Shown: positions 1-8,663, counted from the stretch's first letter. The stretch: DNA of 64,000 bases from Comamonadaceae bacterium (GCA_947443645.1 CANEXF010000007.1:1-64000), one strand, 5' to 3'. Numbers and translations are program-made. The notes: generated by a model not told the origin, from the sequence alone.

Positions 1-206
1 CGCCAGGCGGCCCGCTCGCGCCACAGAAAGTACACACCAGCAAGACCTACCGGGCCGTAACTAAGCAGCGTCAGGTAAGGGCCGGACAAGCCCGCGGCGG
101 CGAAGGCCTTGACCGGCCACCAGGTCAGCCCCCACAGCGAGGCCGAGAAAAACAGCAGCAGCAAAGCCAGTCGCGGCGCGCGCTGGGGAGGTGGTGTGCG
201 TGTCAT
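1..206 (-). CDS. DMT/EamA family transporter, N-terminal part (cut by window edge)
   Basis: The first 68 codons of a leftward membrane-protein gene are present. The start ATG is at 206, only 7 bases after the stop of the preceding dehydrogenase, which suggests translational coupling. After a short basic leader (MTRTPPPQRAPR) comes a hydrophobic helix with SASLWGLTWWPVKAF, then LSGPYLTLLSYGPVGLAG. This is the typical beginning of ten-helix drug/metabolite exporters of the EamA family in the inner membrane. It is the last visible gene of the transcript starting at the 4.1-kb riboswitch. The substrate cannot be read from this fragment. Start and frame are clear; family assignment is fairly sure. 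Confidence 0.75.
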   Translation of the reverse strand, partial: MTRTPPPQRAPRLALLLLFFSASLWGLTWWPVKAFAAAGLSGPYLTLLSYGPVGLAGVYFLWRERAAW

Positions 207-213
207 GCCGGCT

Positions 214-996
214 TCAAGGCATGACCGAGCCGCCATTCGGGCCCAGCACCTGACCACAGTAAAAACGCGACAGGTCGCTGGCCAGAAAAAGCGCTGTCGC
301 AGCGATTTCTTCAGGCTCGGCGATGCGGCGCTGCGGACTGTCGAGCTCCTGGGCCAGACTTGCTGCGCTCATGGTCTCGGGCGACACCATAGCCGTGTGT
401 ATGGGACCGGGCGCGATCGCATTGACGCGTATGGCCGGCGCAAACTCACGCGCCATGGCGCGGGTCAGGCCCATCACGCCCGCCTTGGCCGCGCAGTAGG
501 CCGTGAAATTTTCACGCCCCAGGTAACCCAGGTCAGACGCGATGTTGATGATCACGCCGTGGCCCTGCGCGATCATCGCGGGCAGCACCGCGCGCGAGAC
601 CAGAAACACCGATTTCAGATCCACCGCCAGCATGCGGTCCCAGTCTTCCTCGCTGGTTTGCAGCAAGGGCTTTTCCGCAATAATGCCGGCGTTGTTGACC
701 AGCAGGTCCACGGCGCCGAAGGGCTGCGACATCGGCTCCAGCATGCGGGCGATCTGGTCGGCGCGTGTCACGTCCGCTTCAAGCGCAACAGCGCGGCCGC
801 CCAGGCTCTGGATCTGCACGACCAGTGCCTCGGCCTCGGCGGCGCGACCCAGGTGGTTGATGAGCACTGCAGCGCCGGCCTGGGCAAAGGCCAGCGCAAT
901 CGCTCGACCTATGCCGGAGGCGGCACCGGTAACCAGCGCCACACGCCCTGTAAGGCTCAGCTGAAGGGCGGCGTCCAGTTTGGGGAATTCAGTCAT
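214..996 (-). CDS. Short-chain dehydrogenase/reductase (SDR family)
   Basis: A 260-residue classical SDR, expected to be a soluble NAD(P)-dependent oxidoreductase. Visible motifs are the nucleotide-binding TGAASGIG (residues 23-30), the structural NNAG (101-104), a catalytic Ser near 154 and YCAAK (Tyr167, Lys171). The start chosen is the ATG at 996, which shares its A with the TGA of the upstream SDR gene (TGATG overlap); a longer in-frame start would run into that gene. Tight packing with a second SDR, a desaturase-like enzyme and a DMT transporter implies one operon. The substrate is unknown. NAD versus NADP preference is not decidable by eye. Confidence 0.9.
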   Translation of the reverse strand: MTEFPKLDAALQLSLTGRVALVTGAASGIGRAIALAFAQAGAAVLINHLGRAAEAEALVVQIQSLGGRAVALEADVTRADQIARMLEPMSQPFGAVDLLVNNAGIIAEKPLLQTSEEDWDRMLAVDLKSVFLVSRAVLPAMIAQGHGVIINIASDLGYLGRENFTAYCAAKAGVMGLTRAMAREFAPAIRVNAIAPGPIHTAMVSPETMSAASLAQELDSPQRRIAEPEEIAATALFLASDLSRFYCGQVLGPNGGSVMP

Positions 997-1784
997 CAGT
1001 CCATCACCTCGCCGTTGCTCGCCACCAGGCTTTGACCGGTCAGGCAAAGGGCATCAGCGCTGGCGAGAAACAAGTACACGCCCGCAATGTCGGCCGGCCG
1101 CAGCATGCCGGGTAAAGCCTGGCGCGACAAAATTTCGCGCTCCACTTCGGCCTCGGAACGGCCCTGTGCCAGGGCCATGCTGCGCAGCGAAGCCAGCGCC
1201 GCATCGGTGCGAATCCAGCCCGGGCAGACAGCGTTGACGCGAATGCCTCGCGGCGCCAGTTCCCAGGCCAGCGAACGGGTCAGACCTATCACCGCATGCT
1301 TGCTGGCGACATAGGCCGAAAAGTCAGCCACACCGGTCTTGCCCCAGATCGACGACTGGTTGATGATGCTGGCGCCAGACGGCATCCAGCGCAGCAGGGC
1401 CCGGGTCAGACGCACCATGCTGCCCACGTTGTTGTCGAGCAGCGCCGACCATCGCGCCATGGCATCCACAGCGCCGTCCGACAGCGGCGTGGGGTACTCG
1501 CTGCCGGCGTTGTTGATCAGTACATCCAGCCGGCCCCAACGCTCGCCAAGCAAGGCCGCCAGGCCGGCCACCGCTGCGTCGTCGCCGAGGTCGCAGCAGA
1601 GCGCCATCACACGCGTTGGATCGCCCAGCGATTGGGCCAGCAGCTGCAAGCGGCTGTCGTCGCGGTCGACCAGCACCAGCCGCGCGCTCTGGGCTGCAAA
1701 GGCAGCTGCCAGCGCGCTGCCAATGCCGCCCGCTGCGCCGGTGATCAAGACGACCTGATCGTCCAGCGCATAGCGTGGGCTCAT
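996..1784 (-). CDS. Short-chain dehydrogenase/reductase (SDR family)
   Basis: A 262-residue classical SDR with TGAAGGIG (15-22), an acidic residue after beta-2 (VLVDRDD, 37-43) that usually means NAD preference, NNAG (91-94), catalytic Ser at 144/145 and YVASK (Tyr158, Lys162). It is only distantly similar to its SDR neighbour, so the pair may act at successive steps or form a hetero-oligomer rather than be a recent duplication. The start is one base after the desaturase stop and its own stop overlaps the next start, so translation of the three genes is probably coupled. The substrate is unknown. Confidence 0.9.
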   Translation of the reverse strand: MSPRYALDDQVVLITGAAGGIGSALAAAFAAQSARLVLVDRDDSRLQLLAQSLGDPTRVMALCCDLGDDAAVAGLAALLGERWGRLDVLINNAGSEYPTPLSDGAVDAMARWSALLDNNVGSMVRLTRALLRWMPSGASIINQSSIWGKTGVADFSAYVASKHAVIGLTRSLAWELAPRGIRVNAVCPGWIRTDAALASLRSMALAQGRSEAEVEREILSRQALPGMLRPADIAGVYLFLASADALCLTGQSLVASNGEVMD

Positions 1785-1785
1785 C

Positions 1786-2802
1786 TCACACCGCCGTCAG
1801 GAAAGACACGCCGACCGCGCCCAGAAAGCCATCCGCGCGCCCCGGCACGCCTGCGTTTTCGACGCGCCCATAGTCATCGGCCAGAATGCGTTTGACACGG
1901 TTGATGTGAAAGCTGCGCAGCAACTCTCGCACGGTAATGACCTGCTCGTAATCGCCAGGAAACAGCTCGCGGTGGTAGGCCGGCAAACGGTACCAGGGCA
2001 TGGTGGGCCGTTCGTGGTGCGCGTTGTGAAAACCGAAATTGAGCCACAGCATGTTGAGCCAGGGATGGCGCAGGCCCACGATATCGCTGAAGGTGTTGGC
2101 CTGCTCATATGCACGGTCACGCAGCTTGTCTTTCGGAACCGGCGTATCGTCAAGAATCGGGTAGGCGTCGTAGGTGTGCTGAAAGCAATCGGCAAAACGC
2201 AGCAAGGTGATGAACACCAGATAAGCCGCAAAATAAAGCAGCACCGCTTTGGGCGACAGCAGCGCCAGCAACGCCCAGGCCGACAGACGCAGTGCTGCTA
2301 TCCCCAGAATGCGCGCTCTGGCACCAACGCTGCCACCCGTGCGAAACGGCAGCACCATCACAAAGCCGCGCATCAGGAATTCGACTGCCGGAAAATAGGC
2401 CCACTCCAGCGCTAGAACCAGCGTCCGCTGCCAAGCCGGCGCACGCAGCAAAAAGCCTTTGGCATCGAAGGTGATCACATCGGCGCGCTCGACATGGTGG
2501 CGCATGTGTTTGCGCCGCATGTCGTCAAATTTTGCATAGCAGCTGCCATTGATCCAGCTCATCAGCGTGCCCCAGCGCGCATTGGCGGCTGCGGCTTGGA
2601 ATATCGCGTGGTGCGCAAACTCATGAATGAAATAAGCCGACCAGACCAGGGTCAGCACCACCAGGGCAAAGCCCAGCACATTCCAGCCCCAGTGCGGCGC
2701 GGCCAACAGCGCCACGCCCAGCGGGTAGCCCAGCACTGTCAGGCCCAGCGCCAGCAGGTTGGGCAGCACGCCATCTTCATAACGGAACGTTTGCGAAATC
2801 AT
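1786..2802 (-). CDS. Fatty-acid-desaturase-type membrane di-iron oxygenase
   Basis: A 338-residue integral membrane protein with the three histidine boxes of the FA_desaturase superfamily: HEFAHH (60-65), HMRHH (99-103) and HNAHHE (259-264), plus a further His in CFQHTYDAYP. Hydrophobic stretches near 20-58 and 165-205 are consistent with four membrane helices. The ATG at 2802 is preceded by GGGGTGG; a longer in-frame start has no ribosome site. Members of this superfamily desaturate or hydroxylate lipids, alkanes, carotenoids and small amines using O2 and an external electron donor. No electron-transfer partner is encoded beside it. It lies 89 bases after the riboswitch-controlled binding protein with no evident terminator between. 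The substrate is unknown, and a lipid or an alkyl-guanidine compound are both possible. Confidence 0.82.
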   Translation of the reverse strand: MISQTFRYEDGVLPNLLALGLTVLGYPLGVALLAAPHWGWNVLGFALVVLTLVWSAYFIHEFAHHAIFQAAAANARWGTLMSWINGSCYAKFDDMRRKHMRHHVERADVITFDAKGFLLRAPAWQRTLVLALEWAYFPAVEFLMRGFVMVLPFRTGGSVGARARILGIAALRLSAWALLALLSPKAVLLYFAAYLVFITLLRFADCFQHTYDAYPILDDTPVPKDKLRDRAYEQANTFSDIVGLRHPWLNMLWLNFGFHNAHHERPTMPWYRLPAYHRELFPGDYEQVITVRELLRSFHINRVKRILADDYGRVENAGVPGRADGFLGAVGVSFLTAV

Positions 2803-2891
2803 GGCCACCCCAAAAGAAAGACAACGAGCAGTCAACCAGCGCGCCATCCGCAAGCCCACGCGGACCAGGGAAGACGCGGCTGGTCGGGACT

Positions 2892-3929
2892 TTATTTTTT
2901 CGCCAGCGCGTTCACGAACTGCGCGTCAAAGGTGGCTTCTGTAACGGGAATGGTCTTGATCTGACCCTTGGCCTTGAGCAGCTGGCCAATGATCTCGCCG
3001 CTGCCGTAGTAAGACGTGGTGGCACTGGACTTCACAAATGCCTTGGGCATTTCTGCCAGGGGAATGTTGTAAACACCGCTGAGCTGTTCCTTGACTTCCT
3101 TGGCCGTGACGCCCATGAACTTGCCAATGATCTTGGCTGACTCGTCAGGCTTGGCCTTCATGTAAGCCATGCCGTCAAGATAGGCCTTGGTGATGCCGGC
3201 GATCTCTGCGGGCTTGGCCTTGATGACCTTGTCGTCAAACACCAGCACGTCGGCGATCAGGCCGGGCGCGTCTTTGGAAGAAAACACCACCTTGAACTTC
3301 TTGCCACCGCCCTGACTCAGGATTTGCGACAGGCTGGGCTCGTAGGTCACGCCTATCGGCATCTGGCCGGAGGCCATGGCTGCAGGAACGGCTTCAGGCG
3401 TCATATTGACAGCCGTGATGTCCTTGTCGGACAGGCCAGCGGTCTTCAAGGCATAGGACAACAAAAAGTCTGACGGAGACAGTGGGTTGAAGCCGATTTT
3501 CTTGCCCTTGAAATCAGCCAGCTTGGTAATACTTTTGTCAGCCACGATGGCGTCACCACCGTTGGAGTAATCGATAGGCATGACCACTTTTTGCATCTGG
3601 CCCGCTGCCACCTGACCGACCACCTGGTCATAGGTCAGCATGCCGCCGTCAATCGCGCCGCTGGCCATCGCAGACGGAATCAAGGCCGGGTCCGAGAACA
3701 CCTGCAGCGACACTTTGAGATTGTATTTTTTATACAGGTCCAGCGCCTCAGCAACGTAGAAGGGCCCGTAGCCTATCCACACCACGGTACCAATCTTCAT
3801 GGTCGTGGGGCCGGCAGCGAACACCGCGCTGGCAACCAAGGTCAATGCCGCGCCAGCCAGTGGCTTGAGAAGGCGAGCGAACAGTTTGCCTGAACCGGCC
3901 GAGGAAACCAAAGTACGTGATGAGCCCAT
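2892..3929 (-). CDS. ABC transporter substrate-binding protein (NMT1/SsuA-like), guanidine-riboswitch controlled
   Basis: A periplasmic binding protein of 345 residues, from the family associated with nitrate/sulfonate/taurine/bicarbonate-type importers (NMT1/THI5-like fold). The N-terminus is a signal peptide with a hydrophobic core LAGAALTLVASAVFA and probable cleavage after AFA near residue 38. The mature protein begins with MKIGTVVWIGYGPFYVAEAL, the usual first strand and ligand loop. The start at 3929 has GGAG nine to twelve bases upstream; upstream in-frame starts lie inside the riboswitch and are artefacts. The cognate permease and ATPase are probably those at 9.6-11.2 kb, behind the second copy of the same riboswitch. 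The ligand is inferred to be guanidine or a guanidine derivative. Confidence 0.88.
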   Translation of the reverse strand: MGSSRTLVSSAGSGKLFARLLKPLAGAALTLVASAVFAAGPTTMKIGTVVWIGYGPFYVAEALDLYKKYNLKVSLQVFSDPALIPSAMASGAIDGGMLTYDQVVGQVAAGQMQKVVMPIDYSNGGDAIVADKSITKLADFKGKKIGFNPLSPSDFLLSYALKTAGLSDKDITAVNMTPEAVPAAMASGQMPIGVTYEPSLSQILSQGGGKKFKVVFSSKDAPGLIADVLVFDDKVIKAKPAEIAGITKAYLDGMAYMKAKPDESAKIIGKFMGVTAKEVKEQLSGVYNIPLAEMPKAFVKSSATTSYYGSGEIIGQLLKAKGQIKTIPVTEATFDAQFVNALAKK

Positions 3930-3985
3930 GATAAAACTCCAAAAAGTAAATGAAAAAAGGCAGGAATAAACGAAATCTACGTCGT

Positions 3986-4089
3986 TCTCCCGGGCTTTTG
4001 TCCCTCCGTGGAGCCTCTCACGAGGCCGGTGCACTCTCGGACCAGACACCGCCAGACTGATCGTCCAGCGGCCGGAACCCTAGTGCACC
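3986..4089 (-). promoter_or_regulatory. Guanidine-I riboswitch (ykkC type), copy 1
   Basis: Read on the minus strand, the leader contains the hallmark blocks of the ykkC-yxkD motif: CTAGGGTTCCGG (4083-4072), TCTGGTCCGAGAG just before the closing strand, then ACGGAGGGAC followed by AAAAGCCCGGGAGA (4009-3986). Stem P1 is a perfect 7-bp pairing of 4083-4089 with 4028-4034. The RNA ends 56 bases before the binding-protein ATG. Guanidine-I RNAs switch genes on when guanidine binds. Related ykkC subtypes sense ppGpp or PRPP, but the carboxylase and deiminase genes nearby favour guanidine. Confidence 0.93.
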
Positions 4090-4153
4090 TAAGTCAATGT
4101 ATCAACACATGTCTTTCGACATGCAGAAACGCTCAACCTGCTGAATCAACTTG

Positions 4154-4169
4154 AGCAATATGCGTGCCA
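4154..4169 (-). promoter_or_regulatory. Sigma-54 (-24/-12) promoter of the binding-protein/desaturase transcript
   Basis: The minus strand reads TGGCACGCATATTGCT, an exact fit to the sigma-54 consensus TGGCACG-N4-TTGCT with correct GG-GC spacing. It predicts a transcription start near 4143, about 54 bases before the riboswitch P1 stem. Sigma-54 promoters need an NtrC-type activator; I could not find a convincing palindromic NtrC site upstream, only weak half-sites inside the end of the carboxylase gene. Confidence 0.85.
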
Positions 4170-4299
4170 CTAATCCATGCCGGGACATGTGAGCCAGCTC
4201 CTTGTTACGGGCTGAAAACGCTGGGCAAGCGCACCAATCTGGCTTATTTCTCGATGACCAAATACACGCGCCACCCGCCATGGTGCGTTTGGCCTGCCA

Positions 4300-7200
4300 T
4301 CAGCAAATCAAAACCAGCGCTTGGCCGGCACTGACCGCCTGGCCCTCAATGCACAGAACCTCGTGCACCGTCCCGTCGCAATGGGCGTGCACTGTAATTT
4401 CCATCTTCATGGACTCAACCACCAACAGGGCTTGGCCGGCGGTCACAGCCTGGCCGGCACTGACCAGCAAGGACCAGACACCACCAGAGACCTGGGAGCT
4501 CACCACCTCGCCGTCAAAGGCCTCAGCGACAGCGGCATTTGCGGCCGCGTCATGGCCGGCCAACTCATCGCTGGACTCGGATACGCCGGCGATCCGCCAA
4601 CGTTCGCGCTCTGCCTCGAAGGCCGCTTGCTGGCCTTGCTTGAACTGCGCAATAGACCCAGCGTTGTCACGCAAAAAAGCCTCGTAATCGGCCAGACGAA
4701 ACACGCCTTCTTCGATCTTGAGCTGGGCACGTCCGGCCACAAAGTCGCGGCGCCAGTCGAGCAAGTCCTCGGCGCTGACCGGAAAGAAGCGGATCTGGTC
4801 AAAAAAGCGCAGCAGCCAGGGCTTGCCTGGCTCGAACTCGCGGGTCACGCGCCAGCGGTTCCACATCTGCACGGTGCGTCCAACAAACTGGTAGCCACCA
4901 GGGCCTTCCATGCCATAAACGCACAGGTAGGCGCCGCCTATACCAACGGCGTTTTCAGGCGTCCAGGTGCGCGCCGGGTTGTACTTCGTGGTCACCAGGC
5001 GATGTCTTGGGTCCAGTGGTGTGGCCACGGGCGCACCCAGGTAGACGTCGCCCAGCCCCAGCACCATGTAGCTGGCCTTGAAAACAATGTCAAACACCTC
5101 TTGCATGTCAGCCAGCCCGTTGATGCGCTGTATGAATTCAATATTGCTCGGGCACCAGGGCGCATCGGCGCGTACCGACTGCATGTATTTTTCAATTGCC
5201 AGCCGGGTCGCCGCGTCGTCCCAGGACAAGGGCAACCAGACGGTGCGGCTGGGCACTTCGATATCGGCGTTCGATGCGAGGCCGGCCTGCAATTGCAGCA
5301 ATGCCGCCATCAAGGCCTGCAGCGAGATGCGCAAAGGGTCGTAATGCACTTGCAGCGAGCGAATGCCCGGGGTCAGATCAACAATGCCCGGCAGCCGTCC
5401 GGTCTCACGCCAGTGCGCCAGTTGCGTCATCAGTGCGTGCACCTGAAACCTCAGCGTCAAATCGAGTTTGAGTTCGCCAAACTCTATGAGCACATTGCAG
5501 TCACCCGAGCGCCGGTACACCACCTCCACACCACCCGCCTTGGTCGGCGATCGGTGCAGCACAGCCGCGTTCGGCAGCGCAGGCAATGGCACGGGTGGCT
5601 GTGCAGACGCGCTCAGCTCAACTTCTGCTTTCGCGGCCAGACCCAGCAGCGCTTCCTGTGACGCTGCGAGCGCGTTGGCCTGATCCAGCGTCACGGAAAC
5701 AAAGCGCACGGTGTCGCCGGGCGAGAGTTGGCCAACTTTCCAGAGTTCGCCTCGAACCACCGTGGCAGGACAGACAAAGCCGCCCAGGCTGGGTCCGTCC
5801 GGCCCGAGAATCACGGGCATGTCGCCTGTGAAGTCGATCGCGCCAATGGCATAGGCATTGTCATGAATGTTGGACGGGTGCAGGCCGGCCTCACCGCCGT
5901 CACGGCGCGCCCACACCGGCTTGGGACCGACCAGGCGAACGCCGGTGCGGCTGGAGTTGTAATGCACGGCCCACTGGGTCGAAAAAAACATCGCCAGGTC
6001 GTCATCAGTGAAAAAATCAGGCGCGGCATGCGGGCCGATCAATACGGCGATGTCCCAGTGACTCGCATAGTTGGGCTTGAGCTGGGCCACTTGCAGCGCA
6101 GTAAGTTCTGGCAGATCCGATCTTTCGCCCACATGCAACACATCGCCTGCGCGAAGGCAGCGCCCGCCGTGACCGCCAAACTGTCCCAGCGTGAAGGTCG
6201 CGCCACTGCCCAGGTAGTCAGGCACGTCGATGCCACCGTTGAGCGCCAGATAGCTTCGGCAGCCAGCGCCATCGATGCGCCCCAGACGCAGGGTCTGACC
6301 GGCGGCGACGTCAATCAACGCCCACATGGCCGCCGGCTGACCATCGAGCGTCAACTCAATGGCGGCGCCGGTGACGGCAATGCGCTGCGCACTTCGGAAA
6401 GTGATGCTCGGACCAGCCACGGTGATCTCCAGCGCCGAGGCCGTCATAGGGTTGCCAACCAGTCCATTGGCAGTCCGCATGGCCAGGGAATCCATGGGCC
6501 CGGAAGGCGGCACGCCGACGTCCCAGTAACCAAGCCGGCCAGGCCAGCTCTGCACCGTGGTGTGCACGCCAGCGCTGATGACATCGAAGGCGTGGCTTGG
6601 CGCCGTGAAAGTGGCCAGACTGCGCGTAGTGTGCTGACCCGCTACAAAGGGCGCAAAACGCATGAGCTCGCGCAGGTAGCCGAGATTGGACTCCAGCCCC
6701 GCGATACGGCATTCGGCCAGGCCGCGCGCGAGTTTCGCAAGCGCCTGCTCACGGTCATCACCCAGTGCAATCAACTTGGCCAGCATCGGGTCGTAATGGG
6801 CGCCCACTTCGGTGCCGCGCTCGACCCAGCTATCGACGCGCAGACCTGCCGGGAAAACGACTTCGGTCAGCACGCCGGTGGAGGGCTGAAAGTTTTTTGC
6901 CGGGTCTTCGGCATACAGCCGGGCCTGCACGGCATGACCACGCTGCTCGACTATCAGCGTATCCAGCGCCGGCAAATCGCCCGCAGCCAGACGCAACATC
7001 CACTCAACAATATCGACACCTGTGACAGCCTCCGTCACGCCGTGCTCGACTTGCAGGCGCGCATTGACCTCCAGAAAGTAAAAGTCCTGCGTGGCGGCAT
7101 CGACCACAAACTCAACCGTGCCGGCCGAACGGTAGTCAACGCTCTGGGCCAGCCGACGCGCAGTGTCGTGCAAGGCCTGGCGCACGTCGGCGCGCAAGTT

Positions 7201-7932
7201 GGGCGCAGGCGTTTCTTCGACCACTTTCTGATTGCGCCTTTGCAAGGAGCAATCGCGCTCACCAAGCACCAGCACCTGACCCGCACCGTCACCAAAAATC
7301 TGTACTTCAATATGGCGCGCATCGGTGATGTAGCGCTCAAGAAATACGCCAGCATCGGAAAAATTCGCCTGCGCCAGCCGACTGACAGACTGAAACGCCG
7401 AGCGCAGCTCTTCGTCGCTGCGGCACATTTGCATGCCAATGCCGCCACCGCCGGCGCTGCTTTTGAGCATCACGGGGTAGGAAATTAGCCGGGCAGACGC
7501 GAGCGCAGTTTCAACGTCGGGCAGCAGACCTGTGCCTGGCAGCAGGCTGACCTGGGTCTGGGTCGCCAGCGCGCGTGCCGAATGCTTGAGGCCGAAGACC
7601 CGCATCTGCTGCGGTGTGGGCCCAAGAAAGACCAGGCCGGCGGCTTCGCAAGCCTCTACAAAGCCGGGGTTCTCCGACAGGAATCCGTAGCCAGGATGGA
7701 TCGCCTGCGCACCAGTCTGCAAGGCCGCGTCAATCAGGCGCTGCGCCGCCAAGTAGCTGCTCGCCGCTGCGGCCGGCCCAATGCAGACCGACTCATCGGC
7801 CATGGCCACATGCATGGACTCCGCGTCGGCTTCTGAGTAGACCGCGACAGATGCGACACCCATGCGCCTGAGCGTGCGAATGATGCGACAGGCAATGGCG
7901 CCGCGATTGGCAATCAATACTTTGGTAAACAT
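4300..7932 (-). CDS. Biotin-dependent urea/guanidine carboxylase
   Basis: A 1210-residue multidomain carboxylase. Residues 1-450 are a biotin carboxylase (MFTKVLIANRGAIACR, the Gly-rich SSAGGGGIGM ATP-grasp loop, EVNARLQVEHGVTE). The middle holds the KipA/KipI-like carboxyltransferase halves (about 470-780 and 800-1010), and the C-terminus is a biotinyl domain with ESMKM (biotinylated Lys near 1176). The start at 7932 aligns with the family N-terminus. The enzyme uses ATP and bicarbonate to carboxylate urea or guanidine. Co-transcription with two DUF1989 deiminase subunits behind a guanidine riboswitch argues for guanidine carboxylase, giving carboxyguanidine. No allophanate hydrolase follows. 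The single active-site position said to separate urea from guanidine enzymes could not be placed safely by eye. Confidence 0.93.
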   Translation of the reverse strand: MFTKVLIANRGAIACRIIRTLRRMGVASVAVYSEADAESMHVAMADESVCIGPAAAASSYLAAQRLIDAALQTGAQAIHPGYGFLSENPGFVEACEAAGLVFLGPTPQQMRVFGLKHSARALATQTQVSLLPGTGLLPDVETALASARLISYPVMLKSSAGGGGIGMQMCRSDEELRSAFQSVSRLAQANFSDAGVFLERYITDARHIEVQIFGDGAGQVLVLGERDCSLQRRNQKVVEETPAPNLRADVRQALHDTARRLAQSVDYRSAGTVEFVVDAATQDFYFLEVNARLQVEHGVTEAVTGVDIVEWMLRLAAGDLPALDTLIVEQRGHAVQARLYAEDPAKNFQPSTGVLTEVVFPAGLRVDSWVERGTEVGAHYDPMLAKLIALGDDREQALAKLARGLAECRIAGLESNLGYLRELMRFAPFVAGQHTTRSLATFTAPSHAFDVISAGVHTTVQSWPGRLGYWDVGVPPSGPMDSLAMRTANGLVGNPMTASALEITVAGPSITFRSAQRIAVTGAAIELTLDGQPAAMWALIDVAAGQTLRLGRIDGAGCRSYLALNGGIDVPDYLGSGATFTLGQFGGHGGRCLRAGDVLHVGERSDLPELTALQVAQLKPNYASHWDIAVLIGPHAAPDFFTDDDLAMFFSTQWAVHYNSSRTGVRLVGPKPVWARRDGGEAGLHPSNIHDNAYAIGAIDFTGDMPVILGPDGPSLGGFVCPATVVRGELWKVGQLSPGDTVRFVSVTLDQANALAASQEALLGLAAKAEVELSASAQPPVPLPALPNAAVLHRSPTKAGGVEVVYRRSGDCNVLIEFGELKLDLTLRFQVHALMTQLAHWRETGRLPGIVDLTPGIRSLQVHYDPLRISLQALMAALLQLQAGLASNADIEVPSRTVWLPLSWDDAATRLAIEKYMQSVRADAPWCPSNIEFIQRINGLADMQEVFDIVFKASYMVLGLGDVYLGAPVATPLDPRHRLVTTKYNPARTWTPENAVGIGGAYLCVYGMEGPGGYQFVGRTVQMWNRWRVTREFEPGKPWLLRFFDQIRFFPVSAEDLLDWRRDFVAGRAQLKIEEGVFRLADYEAFLRDNAGSIAQFKQGQQAAFEAERERWRIAGVSESSDELAGHDAAANAAVAEAFDGEVVSSQVSGGVWSLLVSAGQAVTAGQALLVVESMKMEITVHAHCDGTVHEVLCIEGQAVSAGQALVLIC

Positions 7933-8012
7933 AAGCGATTTCAAAAGGTAGGCAGGTCGTCCTGCTGGCGGTAGGCGGCGCTGGTCGTCCAGCACGCATG
8001 CAGCTCAGTCGC

Positions 8013-8663
8013 TCAAGGCGCGTCCCAGACCAGGAAACGCACGGGCGTCGGGTTGTAGGCGTTACACGGGTTGTTGAGCTGGGGACAGTTGGAGACGAGC
8101 ACGATCAAATCCATGTCGGCGCGCATTTCAACGTATTTCCCAGGTGCAGAAATGCCGTCCTCGAAGGTGAGTTTTCCTTCGGAGGTCACGGGCACATTCA
8201 TGAAAAAGTTGATGTTGGACACGACATCGCGTTTGTCCATGACCTGCGCCGCGTGCGCGATGGCGATCAGGTAGTTGTCACGGCAGCTGTGCATGTAGCG
8301 CTTTTCAAGCGCGTATCGCACCGTGTTGCTTTCACTCGCGCACGCGCCACCCAGCGTGTCGTGGCGGCCGCATGTGTCGGCCACGATGGTCAGCATGGAG
8401 CGGCCTTCGCTGGACATCAGCCGGGAGCCGGTGCTCAGGTAGAGCGAGGCTTGCGCCTGTATGGTGTGCGTCAGGCTGTAGCGCTCTTCGGTGCTGTCCG
8501 CACTATAGAAAATGGTATCGACCGCCTGGTTGCCTTCAAGGTCAACAATGCGAAGAATCTGACCGCGCTTGAGCGGCTTCATCCACGGCTCACCCGCAGG
8601 GTGAATGTCATCCATCACGGCCTGCGCCGGGTCCAGGCGGCTTTCAACGAGTTGTGGTGTCAT
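8013..8663 (-). CDS. DUF1989 protein, urea-amidolyase-associated protein 2 type (carboxyguanidine deiminase subunit)
   Basis: A 216-residue soluble protein of the DUF1989 family with the motifs GNQAVDTIFY, DTCGRHDTLGG and NCPQLNNPCNAYNPTPV. The conserved Cys and His residues are likely metal or catalytic ligands. Proteins of this type (UAAP2) accompany urea carboxylase in many proteobacteria; with UAAP1 they form the heteromeric carboxyguanidine deiminase (CgdAB), which turns carboxyguanidine into allophanate and ammonia. It lies between UAAP1 and the carboxylase in one leftward operon. Which of the two corresponds to CgdA or CgdB I cannot assign with certainty. Confidence 0.88.
   Translation of the reverse strand: MTPQLVESRLDPAQAVMDDIHPAGEPWMKPLKRGQILRIVDLEGNQAVDTIFYSADSTEERYSLTHTIQAQASLYLSTGSRLMSSEGRSMLTIVADTCGRHDTLGGACASESNTVRYALEKRYMHSCRDNYLIAIAHAAQVMDKRDVVSNINFFMNVPVTSEGKLTFEDGISAPGKYVEMRADMDLIVLVSNCPQLNNPCNAYNPTPVRFLVWDAP

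Noticed and set aside
2536-2560. ATAGCAGCTG-like match inside the desaturase gene
   Set aside because: The match is short, encodes a conserved stretch near the second His box, and lacks the rest of the repeat, so it is coincidental.
3930-4049. Upstream extension of the binding-protein reading frame
   Set aside because: The extra codons translate the riboswitch (HGGTKARE). The same peptide appears in frame from riboswitch copy 2, proving it is RNA structure, not protein.
3986-4089. Assignment of the ykkC RNAs to the ppGpp or PRPP subtypes
   Set aside because: The downstream genes are guanidine uptake and carboxylation genes, not amino-acid or purine genes. In vitro binding would settle it.
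4250-4370. Possible NtrC palindrome upstream of the 4.15-kb sigma-54 promoter
   Set aside because: Candidate half-sites (GCACCA, TGGTGCG, TGCAC...GTGCA) have wrong spacing for the N7 pattern, and they lie in or near the carboxylase coding end.
5728-7488. Long plus-strand reading frame opposite the carboxylase gene
   Set aside because: It is antisense to a gene with clear biotin-carboxylase motifs. The translation has no recognisable domain and the openness reflects high-GC codon bias.
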